NCBI GenBank assembly: GCA_017161305.1
Contig: CP031518.1
Coordinates: forward strand, 2,170,001 to 2,234,000
Length of the DNA stretch: 64,000 nucleotides
Direction of reading: 5' to 3'
DNA from: Treponema ruminis
GTDB lineage: Bacteria; Spirochaetota; Spirochaetia; Treponematales; Treponemataceae
The notes under the pieces were generated by a model, which saw only the letters and a list, made by a program, of their open reading frames with translations, was not told the origin of the DNA and did no database searches. Positions within the stretch are counted from its first letter, which is position 1. Each line of letters begins with the position of its first letter. The position numbers were made by a program, and so were the translations under genes. Shown here one piece after another: positions 49,354 to 57,334 of the stretch.

Positions 49354-51540
49354 ATGAACCGTCTCTTCCAATATCTAAAAACCCGACCTCTCGCAATAAT
49401 CTCTGTCGCTGTTCTTGTGCTTCTTTATCTTTTCATGATTTTTGCACCCTTCATTTCTCCATACACGCCGACGCGCACTTTTGAGGAAGACACTTTCCAT
49501 CCTTCAAACATTGAAATCACCCGGCAGGGAATCGTTGCCCGCGAATACCGCGTCCTAAACCCGATTACCTGGCGCTACGCAAAGGTCAAGGGAAAGGAAT
49601 TTCACCACAAAATCTCTTTCTTTGTGAAAGGCGAGCCATATAAGCTCTTCGGGCTGATTCCATCCGAGAGGCATCTTTTCGGCACCAAGCCGGACCCGCG
49701 CACAGGCGAACTTTATCCGGTCTTCCTCTTTGGAGCCGACAACCTGGGACGAGACCTTTTTTCCCGCATGGTTTACGGAAGCCGGATTTCCCTGACAATC
49801 GGTTTTGTGGCCAGCGCAATTTCGCTGGTGCTGGCAATCCTTCTCGGCGGACTTGCAGGCTATTACGGCGGCAAAACTGACTGGGCGGTCATGCGCTTTT
49901 CCGAGTTTTTCATGCTGATTCCGGGGCTTTACCTGATTCTCTTTTTGCGTTCCCTGCTCAACAGCAAGATGGACTCCGGCACGAGCTACATGATAATCAC
50001 GGTGATTCTCTCACTCGTCGGCTGGCCGGGCACCGCGCGCACTTTACGAGGCATGGTCCACGCAATCAAGAGGGAAGAATTCGTCCTCGACGCAGGCCTT
50101 GAGGGCATTCCTTCAACGGTCATCATCTTCGCGCACATAATTCCGCAAATCACAAGCCTTCTGATAGTCTCGACCACGCTCGCAATTCCGCTCTTCATCA
50201 TGAGCGAGACCACGCTTTCATATTTGGGCCTTGGAATCGCCGACCCTGCCGTAAGCTGGGGAAGCCTCATCAACCGCGACATTTCAACCCTGTCTAACCT
50301 CAAGAATTTCCCCTGGCTCCTTACGCCGGTCTATCTTCTCCTTGCCGTCACGCTGGCATTCAATTTCCTGGGCGACGCACTCCGCGACTACTTCGACCCA
50401 TACCACGTCGTATTTAAGACATGGAAGAAAAAGGGGGCGCTCCCTGCTTTCAGCAGGTCGGGTCTTTCGCACTTCCGCTCCCGCTCCATTCCTGCGCAGC
50501 AAGCTGCTCCGGAACGCACTTCGTGCGGTGCTACAGCCCCTAGCGCATCGAAACACAAATCCATGCGGTGCTCTACCGTCAGTGCCGGAACACCGTTCCT
50601 TTCTGTTGAAAATCTCCGCGTGTCATTCACCGTTCTCCGTGGTGCAAGTCAGACCGTGATAAAATCCGTGCGCGGCGTTTCATTCAGCATGAACCGCGGT
50701 GAAATTTTGGGAATCGTCGGCGAATCAGGCTCAGGAAAATCCGTCACTACAACTGCAATTCCGGCTCTTCATCCGTCAAACGCCACTGTCGAAGGAAAAA
50801 TCTTCTTTGACGGTGTGGAGCTTACTTCGCTCAGTCAAAAAGAAATGCGGACTTACCGCGGAAAGAAAATCGGGCTTATCTTTCAGGAGCCTGGCCGCTC
50901 ATTTGACCCGCTTCAGAACATCGGCTCAGTTTTCCTTGAAACTTTCCGTAACTCTGACCCGAAAATCACCAAAGAAGAGGCTTACAAAAAGGCCATTGAG
51001 CTTCTTGATGAAGTGGGGCTTCCTGATCCTGCAAGCCGCCTCAAGAATTTTCCCCACCAGTTTTCAGGCGGACAGCTTCAGCGAATCGGAATCGCGCTTT
51101 CCCTTGCACAGGGCTGCGAGCTTTTGATTGCGGACGAACCGACCACCGCCCTTGACGTTACGATTCAGGCTCAGATTGTAGGCCTGCTCGCAAACTTGCG
51201 AAAAACGCGAAATCTTTCTATTATCTTCATCAGCCACAACATTGATCTGGTTGCAAGCCTTTGCGATAAAATCATCGTAATGTACGGCGGCTTAATCATG
51301 GAAAGCGGCACTAGCGAGCAAATCATGAATCATGCCCGCCATCCTTACACACAGGCACTTCTTGCATCAAGTCCGAAATTCGGCACTCATTATACAAGCC
51401 AAAAACTGCTTTCAATTCCAGGCCGCGTAACAGACCCTGCCCACCCGGAGCCGGGCTGTCCTTTTGAGCCGCGGTGTTCTTTTGCAAAAGAAGAATGTCG
51501 TAATGCTGGAAGCGAATGCCATAAAATGCGTAAGGGATAG
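49354..51540 (+). CDS. Fused peptide ABC transporter permease-ATPase (OppC-OppD-like)
   Basis: 728 residues. Residues 1 to about 350 are an OppC-type permease (first helix near 10-30, GADNLGRDLFSRMVYGSRIS, DAGLEGIPSTVIIFAHIIPQ). Residues about 415-728 are an OppD-type ATPase: GESGSGKS (Walker A), FSGGQLQRIGI (signature), LLIADEPTTALDVT (Walker B) and the family C-terminal PGCPFEPRC segment. The linker, about residues 360-415, is translated from an inserted hairpin repeat. An in-frame ATG at 50563 could start a separate ATPase but has no ribosome binding site. The start at 49354 follows AAGGAAGGA. No second ATPase (OppF) follows. Confidence 0.8.
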   Translation: MNRLFQYLKTRPLAIISVAVLVLLYLFMIFAPFISPYTPTRTFEEDTFHPSNIEITRQGIVAREYRVLNPITWRYAKVKGKEFHHKISFFVKGEPYKLFGLIPSERHLFGTKPDPRTGELYPVFLFGADNLGRDLFSRMVYGSRISLTIGFVASAISLVLAILLGGLAGYYGGKTDWAVMRFSEFFMLIPGLYLILFLRSLLNSKMDSGTSYMIITVILSLVGWPGTARTLRGMVHAIKREEFVLDAGLEGIPSTVIIFAHIIPQITSLLIVSTTLAIPLFIMSETTLSYLGLGIADPAVSWGSLINRDISTLSNLKNFPWLLTPVYLLLAVTLAFNFLGDALRDYFDPYHVVFKTWKKKGALPAFSRSGLSHFRSRSIPAQQAAPERTSCGATAPSASKHKSMRCSTVSAGTPFLSVENLRVSFTVLRGASQTVIKSVRGVSFSMNRGEILGIVGESGSGKSVTTTAIPALHPSNATVEGKIFFDGVELTSLSQKEMRTYRGKKIGLIFQEPGRSFDPLQNIGSVFLETFRNSDPKITKEEAYKKAIELLDEVGLPDPASRLKNFPHQFSGGQLQRIGIALSLAQGCELLIADEPTTALDVTIQAQIVGLLANLRKTRNLSIIFISHNIDLVASLCDKIIVMYGGLIMESGTSEQIMNHARHPYTQALLASSPKFGTHYTSQKLLSIPGRVTDPAHPEPGCPFEPRCSFAKEECRNAGSECHKMRKG
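50433..50546 (-). repeat. Hairpin-rich repeat, copy 2, inside the fused gene
   Basis: On the minus strand it begins GCGCTAGGGGCTGTAGCACC, passes through GCACGAAGTGC, GTTCCGGAGC, GGAATGGAGCGGGAGCGG and AAGTGCGAAAGACCCGACC, and ends in CTGCTGAAAGCAGGGAGCGCC. It is 114 bp, a multiple of three, and keeps the frame open. Related sequence (GTAGAGCACCGCATGG) continues to about 50597. Confidence 0.7.
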
Positions 51541-51630
51541 TAGCGGCGGCGAAGCCGTTCCGAAGCAAAGCGTAGGAATGAAGGCGAAAGCCGGAACCGC
51601 GGAAAGCCCGACGGCGTAGCCGTTACGCCC
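51528..51630 (+). repeat. Hairpin-rich repeat, copy 3
   Basis: GCGTAAGGGATAGTAGC, then stems GGC-GAA-GCC, AGC-AAA-GCG, GGCG-AAA-GCC and GGC-GTA-GCC, ending GTTACGCCC. Its first bases encode the last three codons and stop of the fused transporter gene. It separates that gene from prs. Confidence 0.65.
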
Positions 51631-51651
51631 AAAAAAACAGGAGAATCAATA

Positions 51652-52743
51652 ATGAATAAACTTGGTATCATCGCACTTGAATCTGCTCAAAATGCAGGCC
51701 AGAAAATTGACGAAATTCTTTCGCTCTGGCGGCATGGCGGACATTTTTTGATTCCATCTTCTTGCCCCCGTTTTGGAAGCGGCGAGGCAAAAGGTCTTGT
51801 CAAGGAATCGGTGCGTGACCGGGATATTTATATTCTTGTTGATGTCTGTAATCCTTCCGTCACCTACAAAATGGACGGCTACATCAACCGCATGTCTCCC
51901 GATGACCACTTTCAGGACTTAAAGCGGGTTATTGCCGCCTGCAACGGAAAGGCCGGCCGAATCACCGTAATCATGCCTTTTTTGTATGAAAGCCGCCAGC
52001 ACCGCCGCACTGGCCGCGAGTCTTTGGACTGTGCCATGATGCTCCGTGAGCTTGAAAACATGGGCGTTCACGACATAATCACATTTGATGCCCATGATCC
52101 CCGCGTTCAGAATTCGATTCCCTTCAGCGGTTTTGAGGACGTTTCTCCGGCCCTGCAGTTTACCCAGGCTCTTTTGACAGAGTACGAGGATTTGAAAATT
52201 GACAGCGACCATATGATGTTCATTTCGCCGGACGAGGGCGCGACCCAGCGTGTTGTCTTCATGGCTTCGATTTTCGGCGTAAACATCGGAATGTTCTACA
52301 AGCGCCGTGACTACAGCACTATTGTAAACGGCATGAACCCTATTATCGCCCATGATTTCTGCGGCGAGTCGGTCGAGGGCAAGGATGTTATTGTCGTTGA
52401 CGACATGATTTCCTCAGGCGGCAGCATGATTGACGTCGCTAAGCAGCTCAAGGACCGAGGTGCTGCCCGGGTCTTTATGTTCGCAACTTTCGGTCTTTTC
52501 ACGAACGGACTGGACCAGTTTGACAAGGCCTATTCAGAGGGCATTTTTGACCGCGTTTTCACGACCAATCTCGTTTACCAAAAGCCTGAGCTTCTTGAGC
52601 GGCCATGGTATTATTCTGTCGGTATGAACCGTTACGTCGCCGCAATCATCGACACCCTCAACAAGGGTGAGTCAATGAGCGAGCTTATAAAACCTGCCGA
52701 GCGCATGAAGGAAATGGTCGAACTCTATAAAGGTAAAATGTAA
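51652..52743 (+). CDS. prs: Ribose-phosphate diphosphokinase (PRPP synthetase)
   Basis: 363 residues, making PRPP from ribose-5-phosphate and ATP. The PRPP-binding loop is VIVVDDMISSGGSM; ESRQHRRTGRESL and FDAHDPRVQNSIPF hold the ATP and active-site flap residues. It is longer than the usual 310-320 residues because of insertions between strands, as in a divergent spirochaetal branch. CAGGAG lies before the ATG. It stands after a repeat element and may have its own promoter. Confidence 0.85.
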   Translation: MNKLGIIALESAQNAGQKIDEILSLWRHGGHFLIPSSCPRFGSGEAKGLVKESVRDRDIYILVDVCNPSVTYKMDGYINRMSPDDHFQDLKRVIAACNGKAGRITVIMPFLYESRQHRRTGRESLDCAMMLRELENMGVHDIITFDAHDPRVQNSIPFSGFEDVSPALQFTQALLTEYEDLKIDSDHMMFISPDEGATQRVVFMASIFGVNIGMFYKRRDYSTIVNGMNPIIAHDFCGESVEGKDVIVVDDMISSGGSMIDVAKQLKDRGAARVFMFATFGLFTNGLDQFDKAYSEGIFDRVFTTNLVYQKPELLERPWYYSVGMNRYVAAIIDTLNKGESMSELIKPAERMKEMVELYKGKM

Positions 52744-52766
52744 GAGGAGCCGGCTGGCCTTTGAGG

Positions 52767-53906
52767 CTACTCTCCAATCACGATGCTTACAAGGGTCTGG
52801 TTGCAGTTGAAACGTCCGAATTGCTCGCCGTAACTTGAAAATCCGCAGTATTTTGGGAAGTAGCGGTCGAACCTTTCCAGGACTTCCTTGACCAGAGACT
52901 TTTGATTGAAGTAAATCGTGCGCAGGATGCAGTTTACAAGAATTACGGCACCCGGCTTGGGAATAACTTCGCTGATTGATTTGCAGGTTTCTTCTGCTAT
53001 TTTTGATATTTCCCCTTCTTTGAGAAGCTCAACAAAGGCACCGGCAGCGACCTTACAGTACATGTTCATCGTGCCGTCGTCGTTAAAGCCCGCGATTGAA
53101 GAAATGTACATGTCACCGTAGAGTCTGCGGCCAAATGGATAAACCAACTGGGCATTATTTACTTCGTTTTCGCCGATTCCAAGCAGTTCTGCATAGCGTT
53201 TTAGAGGAACTTCACCATCAATGCTTATGATTTTCCGGGTGTGGATGTCAGCTTCGGTGATTTTCATGAGTTTTCCGATTGGCGTGAAGAGATTTTCCTT
53301 TCGGATGTCGAATTTACACTGGGTACGAACAAAAAGAATTACGGCTCCTTCTGTTGCAACATTGCCGTTGTATGAGACATAGGTTTTTTTGAACTGCAAA
53401 TCGTCTCCGGCACTTCCGCCTGCAAGAATAAAGTCTTCGTTTTTGATGATTGCGTAAAAGAGTGCCGTTAAAGTTTCTTCTGCATTGCAAAGACCGTTTA
53501 CAAAAGTTAGGGCAAAGGCGTCCTTGTGACAGTCAGGAGAGCCTGGATTTATGCCGATTTTTCTGGCTGCATCTTCAACTGTTTTTACGCCGAAGATGTT
53601 GAATTTTTCTACGTTATTTATGAGTACGCCTGAAACCCATGTGCGGCTGCAGGAAAGGGCCGTTACGACAATCGAGTGCTGAACAAAGCCGTCGCCCTTT
53701 AGTATTTCTCCGGAAGTAGAGCAGCCGATGACCTCAGAATTGGGATAGCGCTCCTTGAGCTTTGAAGACAAGTCTTGAAAATCATAATTCACAGATGCAA
53801 AGAAAATGATTGCGATATATGAATCAGCCAGAGGAAGTTTAGAACAAATTTCGTCTACCGCATTGGGCAAAATGGGATTATAAGTTACTGCAATATCTTG
53901 TTTCAT
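52767..53906 (-). CDS. FIST-domain sensor protein
   Basis: 379 residues with FIST_N (about 25-215; SEVIGCSTSGEILKGDGFVQ and FILAGGSAGDDLQFKKTYV are typical) and FIST_C (about 220-360). FIST proteins are thought to bind small ligands such as amino acids and often accompany chemoreceptors and signalling genes. It has no membrane helix. It is divergent from the receptor cluster, with 104 bases between the two start codons. The start at 53906 is set by the promoter, whose -10 box ends seven bases upstream. Confidence 0.82.
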   Translation of the reverse strand: MKQDIAVTYNPILPNAVDEICSKLPLADSYIAIIFFASVNYDFQDLSSKLKERYPNSEVIGCSTSGEILKGDGFVQHSIVVTALSCSRTWVSGVLINNVEKFNIFGVKTVEDAARKIGINPGSPDCHKDAFALTFVNGLCNAEETLTALFYAIIKNEDFILAGGSAGDDLQFKKTYVSYNGNVATEGAVILFVRTQCKFDIRKENLFTPIGKLMKITEADIHTRKIISIDGEVPLKRYAELLGIGENEVNNAQLVYPFGRRLYGDMYISSIAGFNDDGTMNMYCKVAAGAFVELLKEGEISKIAEETCKSISEVIPKPGAVILVNCILRTIYFNQKSLVKEVLERFDRYFPKYCGFSSYGEQFGRFNCNQTLVSIVIGE

Positions 53907-53913
53907 AGCCTTA

Positions 53914-53942
53914 ATTTTAACTGTAAAAGTCAGATAACGCAA
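53914..53942 (-). promoter_or_regulatory. Promoter of the FIST gene, leaderless
   Basis: Minus strand TTGCGT, 17-base spacer, TAAAAT, then seven bases to the ATG. Confidence 0.55.
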
Positions 53943-53974
53943 ACTTTTTTATTAAATTTCTCTTAAAATTTAAC

Positions 53975-54002
53975 TTGATTTTTCCTTAAAATGAGGGATA
54001 AT
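53975..54002 (+). promoter_or_regulatory. Promoter of the chemosensory operon, nearly leaderless
   Basis: TTGATT (53975-53980), 16-base spacer, GATAAT (53997-54002), eight bases before the ATG at 54011. No ribosome binding site is visible. Confidence 0.45.
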
Positions 54003-54010
54003 TATAAAAT

Positions 54011-55534
54011 ATGAATGTTTTTAAAATTTTTTTAACATTGATTTTTTCAACAACGTATCTGGGAATCTTTACTCTCCGCGTTTTTCATTATGGATTCATA
54101 TATGAGAGGCCTTCTGCAATAGTTTTTGAATGCATTCCAACGGTTTCAATTTCATTTTTCCTGATTCTGGGCTGTGCTATTGTAGAGTACCCTATTCTTA
54201 CCCGCTTTGAATCAATAATCAAAAAGGGAAGAAGGGACAAATCTTCCATAACAGAATCTGATGTAGCCGAGTGCATGAGCTGCTACAAAAAATTTGACAT
54301 CGCCATTGCTGCCGGAGACGCAATCGGCTTTCTTCTTGGTGCCGGTTCTACTGCGATAATTGAATCAATAAAGGGAATTGCGCCTTTTGAGCCTCTTGTC
54401 TTCCTTATTATTGAACTCCAGAGCGTCGGCATCGGTTTTTTGTGCTACACTTTAATTGTTTTCCTGGTCAAGCGTATCCTCATGACGAGTCAAATGCGCG
54501 AAATCGGTATTCAGGTAAACGAAAATCTTTCACGAAACCTCAATATTGCCATCGGAAGCTGCGTTTACATTTCCATTATGAACATGATTACCGTTCCGAT
54601 TAATCTTATTAAAAATCCGGGCGAAGGCAATTTCAACAAATATCTTCTATATTGTCTTATTGGCGCTGTGCTGGACGGTCTCATATGTTTCGGCACATAT
54701 TATTTAATCATCAGAAAAATTCAGAAAACTGAAAAGCACATAAGTTCAAACTTGCTCAAGGAAACCCAGAATCTTGTTTCTGCTACAAAAGAATCGGCGG
54801 AAACCAGCCACAACCAGTCTACTGCCGTAAAGGAAATCGTCGCCACCATGCAGGATTCTACGGAACTTGCCGGAAATATCAGCGAAAAGGTCAAGCACGT
54901 TACCAGTCTTGCAGAAAAATCACGGGATGCGGTTCTTTCGGGCAGGGAAGTCCTTCAGAAAAACGTCAATGAGCTTCTTGAGATTAAAAATACCAACCGG
55001 CTCACCATTGAAGGAATCCGCGAGCTCAACAAAAAAATCAACAGCATCTGGGACATCGTTTCCATTATCAATGTCGTTGCAGACCAGACAAAAATCATCG
55101 CCTTCAATGCGGAACTTGAGGCGGCCAGTTCTGGTGAAGCCGGTAAAAACTTCCATATTGTAGCGACTGAAATCCGCCGTCTTTCAGACAACATCATCGA
55201 CAGCATCAAGGAAATCAAGGAGAGAATCAGTGAGATTCAGAAAGCTTCAGATTCTTTGATTTTGGATGGTGAAAGGGGAACTGAACAGATTAATTCCGGC
55301 TATACAGGTGCAAAAAGTCTTGAAAAGGATTTTGAAAGCATCATGCAGTCATCTGATAATACGGCTGCCAGCACTCATGAAATCCTCGAGCATGTCAGTC
55401 AGCTTTCAAGTTCGAGCGAGCAGATTTTTATTACCCTCAAACAGATTGCGGAAGGAATTGAAAACTTTTCGGAATTCACATCAAGCATTTCTTCTTCATC
55501 GGAAAATGTCCGGAAGATTGCAGATTTATTATAA
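54011..55534 (+). CDS. Methyl-accepting chemotaxis-type receptor with multi-helix membrane domain
   Basis: 507 residues. The N-terminal half has about six membrane helices (roughly 5-25, 42-62, 98-118, 128-153, 178-198, 212-235) and no large periplasmic domain, so sensing is within or near the membrane. No HAMP domain is visible. Residues about 245-507 are the coiled signalling domain with the tip ADQTKIIAFNAELEAASSGE followed by FHIVATEIRRL, a variant of the usual QTNLLALNAAIEAARAGE tip. It begins the cluster of three receptors, CheW proteins, CheB, CheR and CheA. Confidence 0.85.
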   Translation: MNVFKIFLTLIFSTTYLGIFTLRVFHYGFIYERPSAIVFECIPTVSISFFLILGCAIVEYPILTRFESIIKKGRRDKSSITESDVAECMSCYKKFDIAIAAGDAIGFLLGAGSTAIIESIKGIAPFEPLVFLIIELQSVGIGFLCYTLIVFLVKRILMTSQMREIGIQVNENLSRNLNIAIGSCVYISIMNMITVPINLIKNPGEGNFNKYLLYCLIGAVLDGLICFGTYYLIIRKIQKTEKHISSNLLKETQNLVSATKESAETSHNQSTAVKEIVATMQDSTELAGNISEKVKHVTSLAEKSRDAVLSGREVLQKNVNELLEIKNTNRLTIEGIRELNKKINSIWDIVSIINVVADQTKIIAFNAELEAASSGEAGKNFHIVATEIRRLSDNIIDSIKEIKERISEIQKASDSLILDGERGTEQINSGYTGAKSLEKDFESIMQSSDNTAASTHEILEHVSQLSSSSEQIFITLKQIAEGIENFSEFTSSISSSSENVRKIADLL

Positions 55535-55549
55535 GGTCAGGTAAAAGAT

Positions 55550-57322
55550 ATGATAAAAAATTTTAACAATGAAGGCGAAAAAAAAGGTTTTGAGATGACT
55601 TTCGTAAAGAGGTCTATGCTCCTTATTGGTACTCCAGTCGCAGTTTTTTTTGTTATTACCGCGATAATTCTTGCAGGACTTGTTTCAAACTTTACTGAGC
55701 AGCAGGCATACAGGCTCATGTTCTCAAACATGAGGGAATGTGTCCTGAGTTTTGAAAAGACTCTTACGCCGCCTTCAAAAGTAACTGAGGCTCTTGCATT
55801 TCTCTTTAGCAACGGTTTCTATGAAAGTGACTCAAAAAATTCAGTGATTTTCGAAGATGTCTCTCAGATTTACCCTGAGTTTCCTGGCTTTTACGGCTGC
55901 AGGACAGACGGATCTCTTTTCACCAGTCAAAATATTGAAGTTCCAGAGGGCTACGATGCGACGGAAGAAAACTGGTATACCGGTGCCCTTGAGTATGGCG
56001 GAGAAATTTTCTATTCACCTGTTTACAACAATAAACTGACTGATTCTCTTGTCGTAACTATTTCCCGGGCAGTCTATAAGGATGATGAAATTGACGGTGT
56101 CGTAGCTTTCGATTTCCCTATTGTCGATTTGCAGAATTTCGTCGGTGAAATTAAAAATGATGACCTCGATATGTCATTCATTCTTTCTCCGGACGGTGAT
56201 TTTTTCATGCACGGAACATACTCGCCTGATGAAAACATTAAGACTGTAGAGGGCGGAAAATACCATGACCTTGGTGAAAACCTTCTTATGGCCGGTGATG
56301 ATTTTGTTTATGGAAAATTCAATAACGTTAATTATGTATTCAGGGTTTCGCCCATTCCTCTGACGGGCTGGTATTATGTCCTCGGAAAAAGCGTAAAGGA
56401 CGTAAATTCCTTCTCTCATGCAACAAAAATCCTGCTTATCTCTGCATTTACGGTTCTCTTTATTGTCATCATGGCAATCACGGCCTTTATTATCAGCCGC
56501 ATGAGGTCAAAGGAACAGGAAGCCAGCCGCCGTCTTATCGAAGAGACCCAGAGCCTTGCCGTTTCATCAAAGGAAAACGCCGCAACCGCTCAGGATCAGA
56601 ACGCGGCCATCAAGGAAATTGTCGCCACAATGGAAGACAATACGGCCCTTTCCGAAGACATTTCCCAGAAAATCAAGGACGTTTCGGGGGTTGCAACAAA
56701 GACCAGCAGCGACGTTACGGAGGGCGTTTCATATCTTGAAGAAAATGTCCGCCAGCTTCATGAAATTGCTCAGGCCAATCAGTCTACAATTAACGGAATC
56801 AAAAATCTCGGCGACAAAATTGAAAACATCTGGGATATCGTTACCCTCATCAACTCGGTTGCAGACCAGGCAAAAATCATCGCTTTCAATGCTGAGCTTG
56901 AGGCTTCTACGGCCGGTGCCGCAGGACGAAACTTCCATATCGTAGCTACTGAAATCCGCCGCCTTGCAGACGGAATCATCGACGGCACAAAGGAAATCAA
57001 GTCAAAAATCACGGAAATCCAGCAGTCTTCTGACAGCCTTATTCTTGCCAGCGAAAGCGGAACCGAAAAGATTCAGGAAGGCGTTGCTAATGCCAAAAAT
57101 CTTGAGGAACGCTTCTCAAGCATCAAAAATGCTTCTGAAATCACGGCTGACAGCGCCGGCTCAATCACTACGATTATCCAGCAGCAGACGATTGCGAGCG
57201 AACAGATTCTTCTGACCCTCAAGCAGATTGCTTCTGGCGTTGAAAATTTCAGTTCTGCGACTACACATATCTCTGTTGCATCAGAAACCCTCAAGTCGAT
57301 TGCAGAGGACTTGAACAAATAA
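55550..57322 (+). CDS. Methyl-accepting chemotaxis-type receptor with Cache-like sensor
   Basis: 590 residues. Helix 1 at about 23-47, a periplasmic Cache-like domain (about 50-285, with ATEENWYTGALEYGGEIFYS and DDEIDGVVAFDFPI), helix 2 at about 295-318, then the signalling domain directly, without a clear HAMP. The tip reads ADQAKIIAFNAELEASTAGA then GRNFHIVATEIRRLADG. The signalling half is almost identical to that of the next receptor, so the two arose by duplication or are kept alike by gene conversion. It starts 15 bases after the first receptor gene. Confidence 0.88.
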   Translation: MIKNFNNEGEKKGFEMTFVKRSMLLIGTPVAVFFVITAIILAGLVSNFTEQQAYRLMFSNMRECVLSFEKTLTPPSKVTEALAFLFSNGFYESDSKNSVIFEDVSQIYPEFPGFYGCRTDGSLFTSQNIEVPEGYDATEENWYTGALEYGGEIFYSPVYNNKLTDSLVVTISRAVYKDDEIDGVVAFDFPIVDLQNFVGEIKNDDLDMSFILSPDGDFFMHGTYSPDENIKTVEGGKYHDLGENLLMAGDDFVYGKFNNVNYVFRVSPIPLTGWYYVLGKSVKDVNSFSHATKILLISAFTVLFIVIMAITAFIISRMRSKEQEASRRLIEETQSLAVSSKENAATAQDQNAAIKEIVATMEDNTALSEDISQKIKDVSGVATKTSSDVTEGVSYLEENVRQLHEIAQANQSTINGIKNLGDKIENIWDIVTLINSVADQAKIIAFNAELEASTAGAAGRNFHIVATEIRRLADGIIDGTKEIKSKITEIQQSSDSLILASESGTEKIQEGVANAKNLEERFSSIKNASEITADSAGSITTIIQQQTIASEQILLTLKQIASGVENFSSATTHISVASETLKSIAEDLNK

Positions 57323-57334
57323 TGGAGACTTAGT

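Noticed and set aside
50563-51540. Separate oppD gene starting at the in-frame ATG
   Set aside because: No ribosome binding site lies before it and the frame is open from the permease through the repeat; a fusion is the simpler reading, though internal initiation is not excluded.
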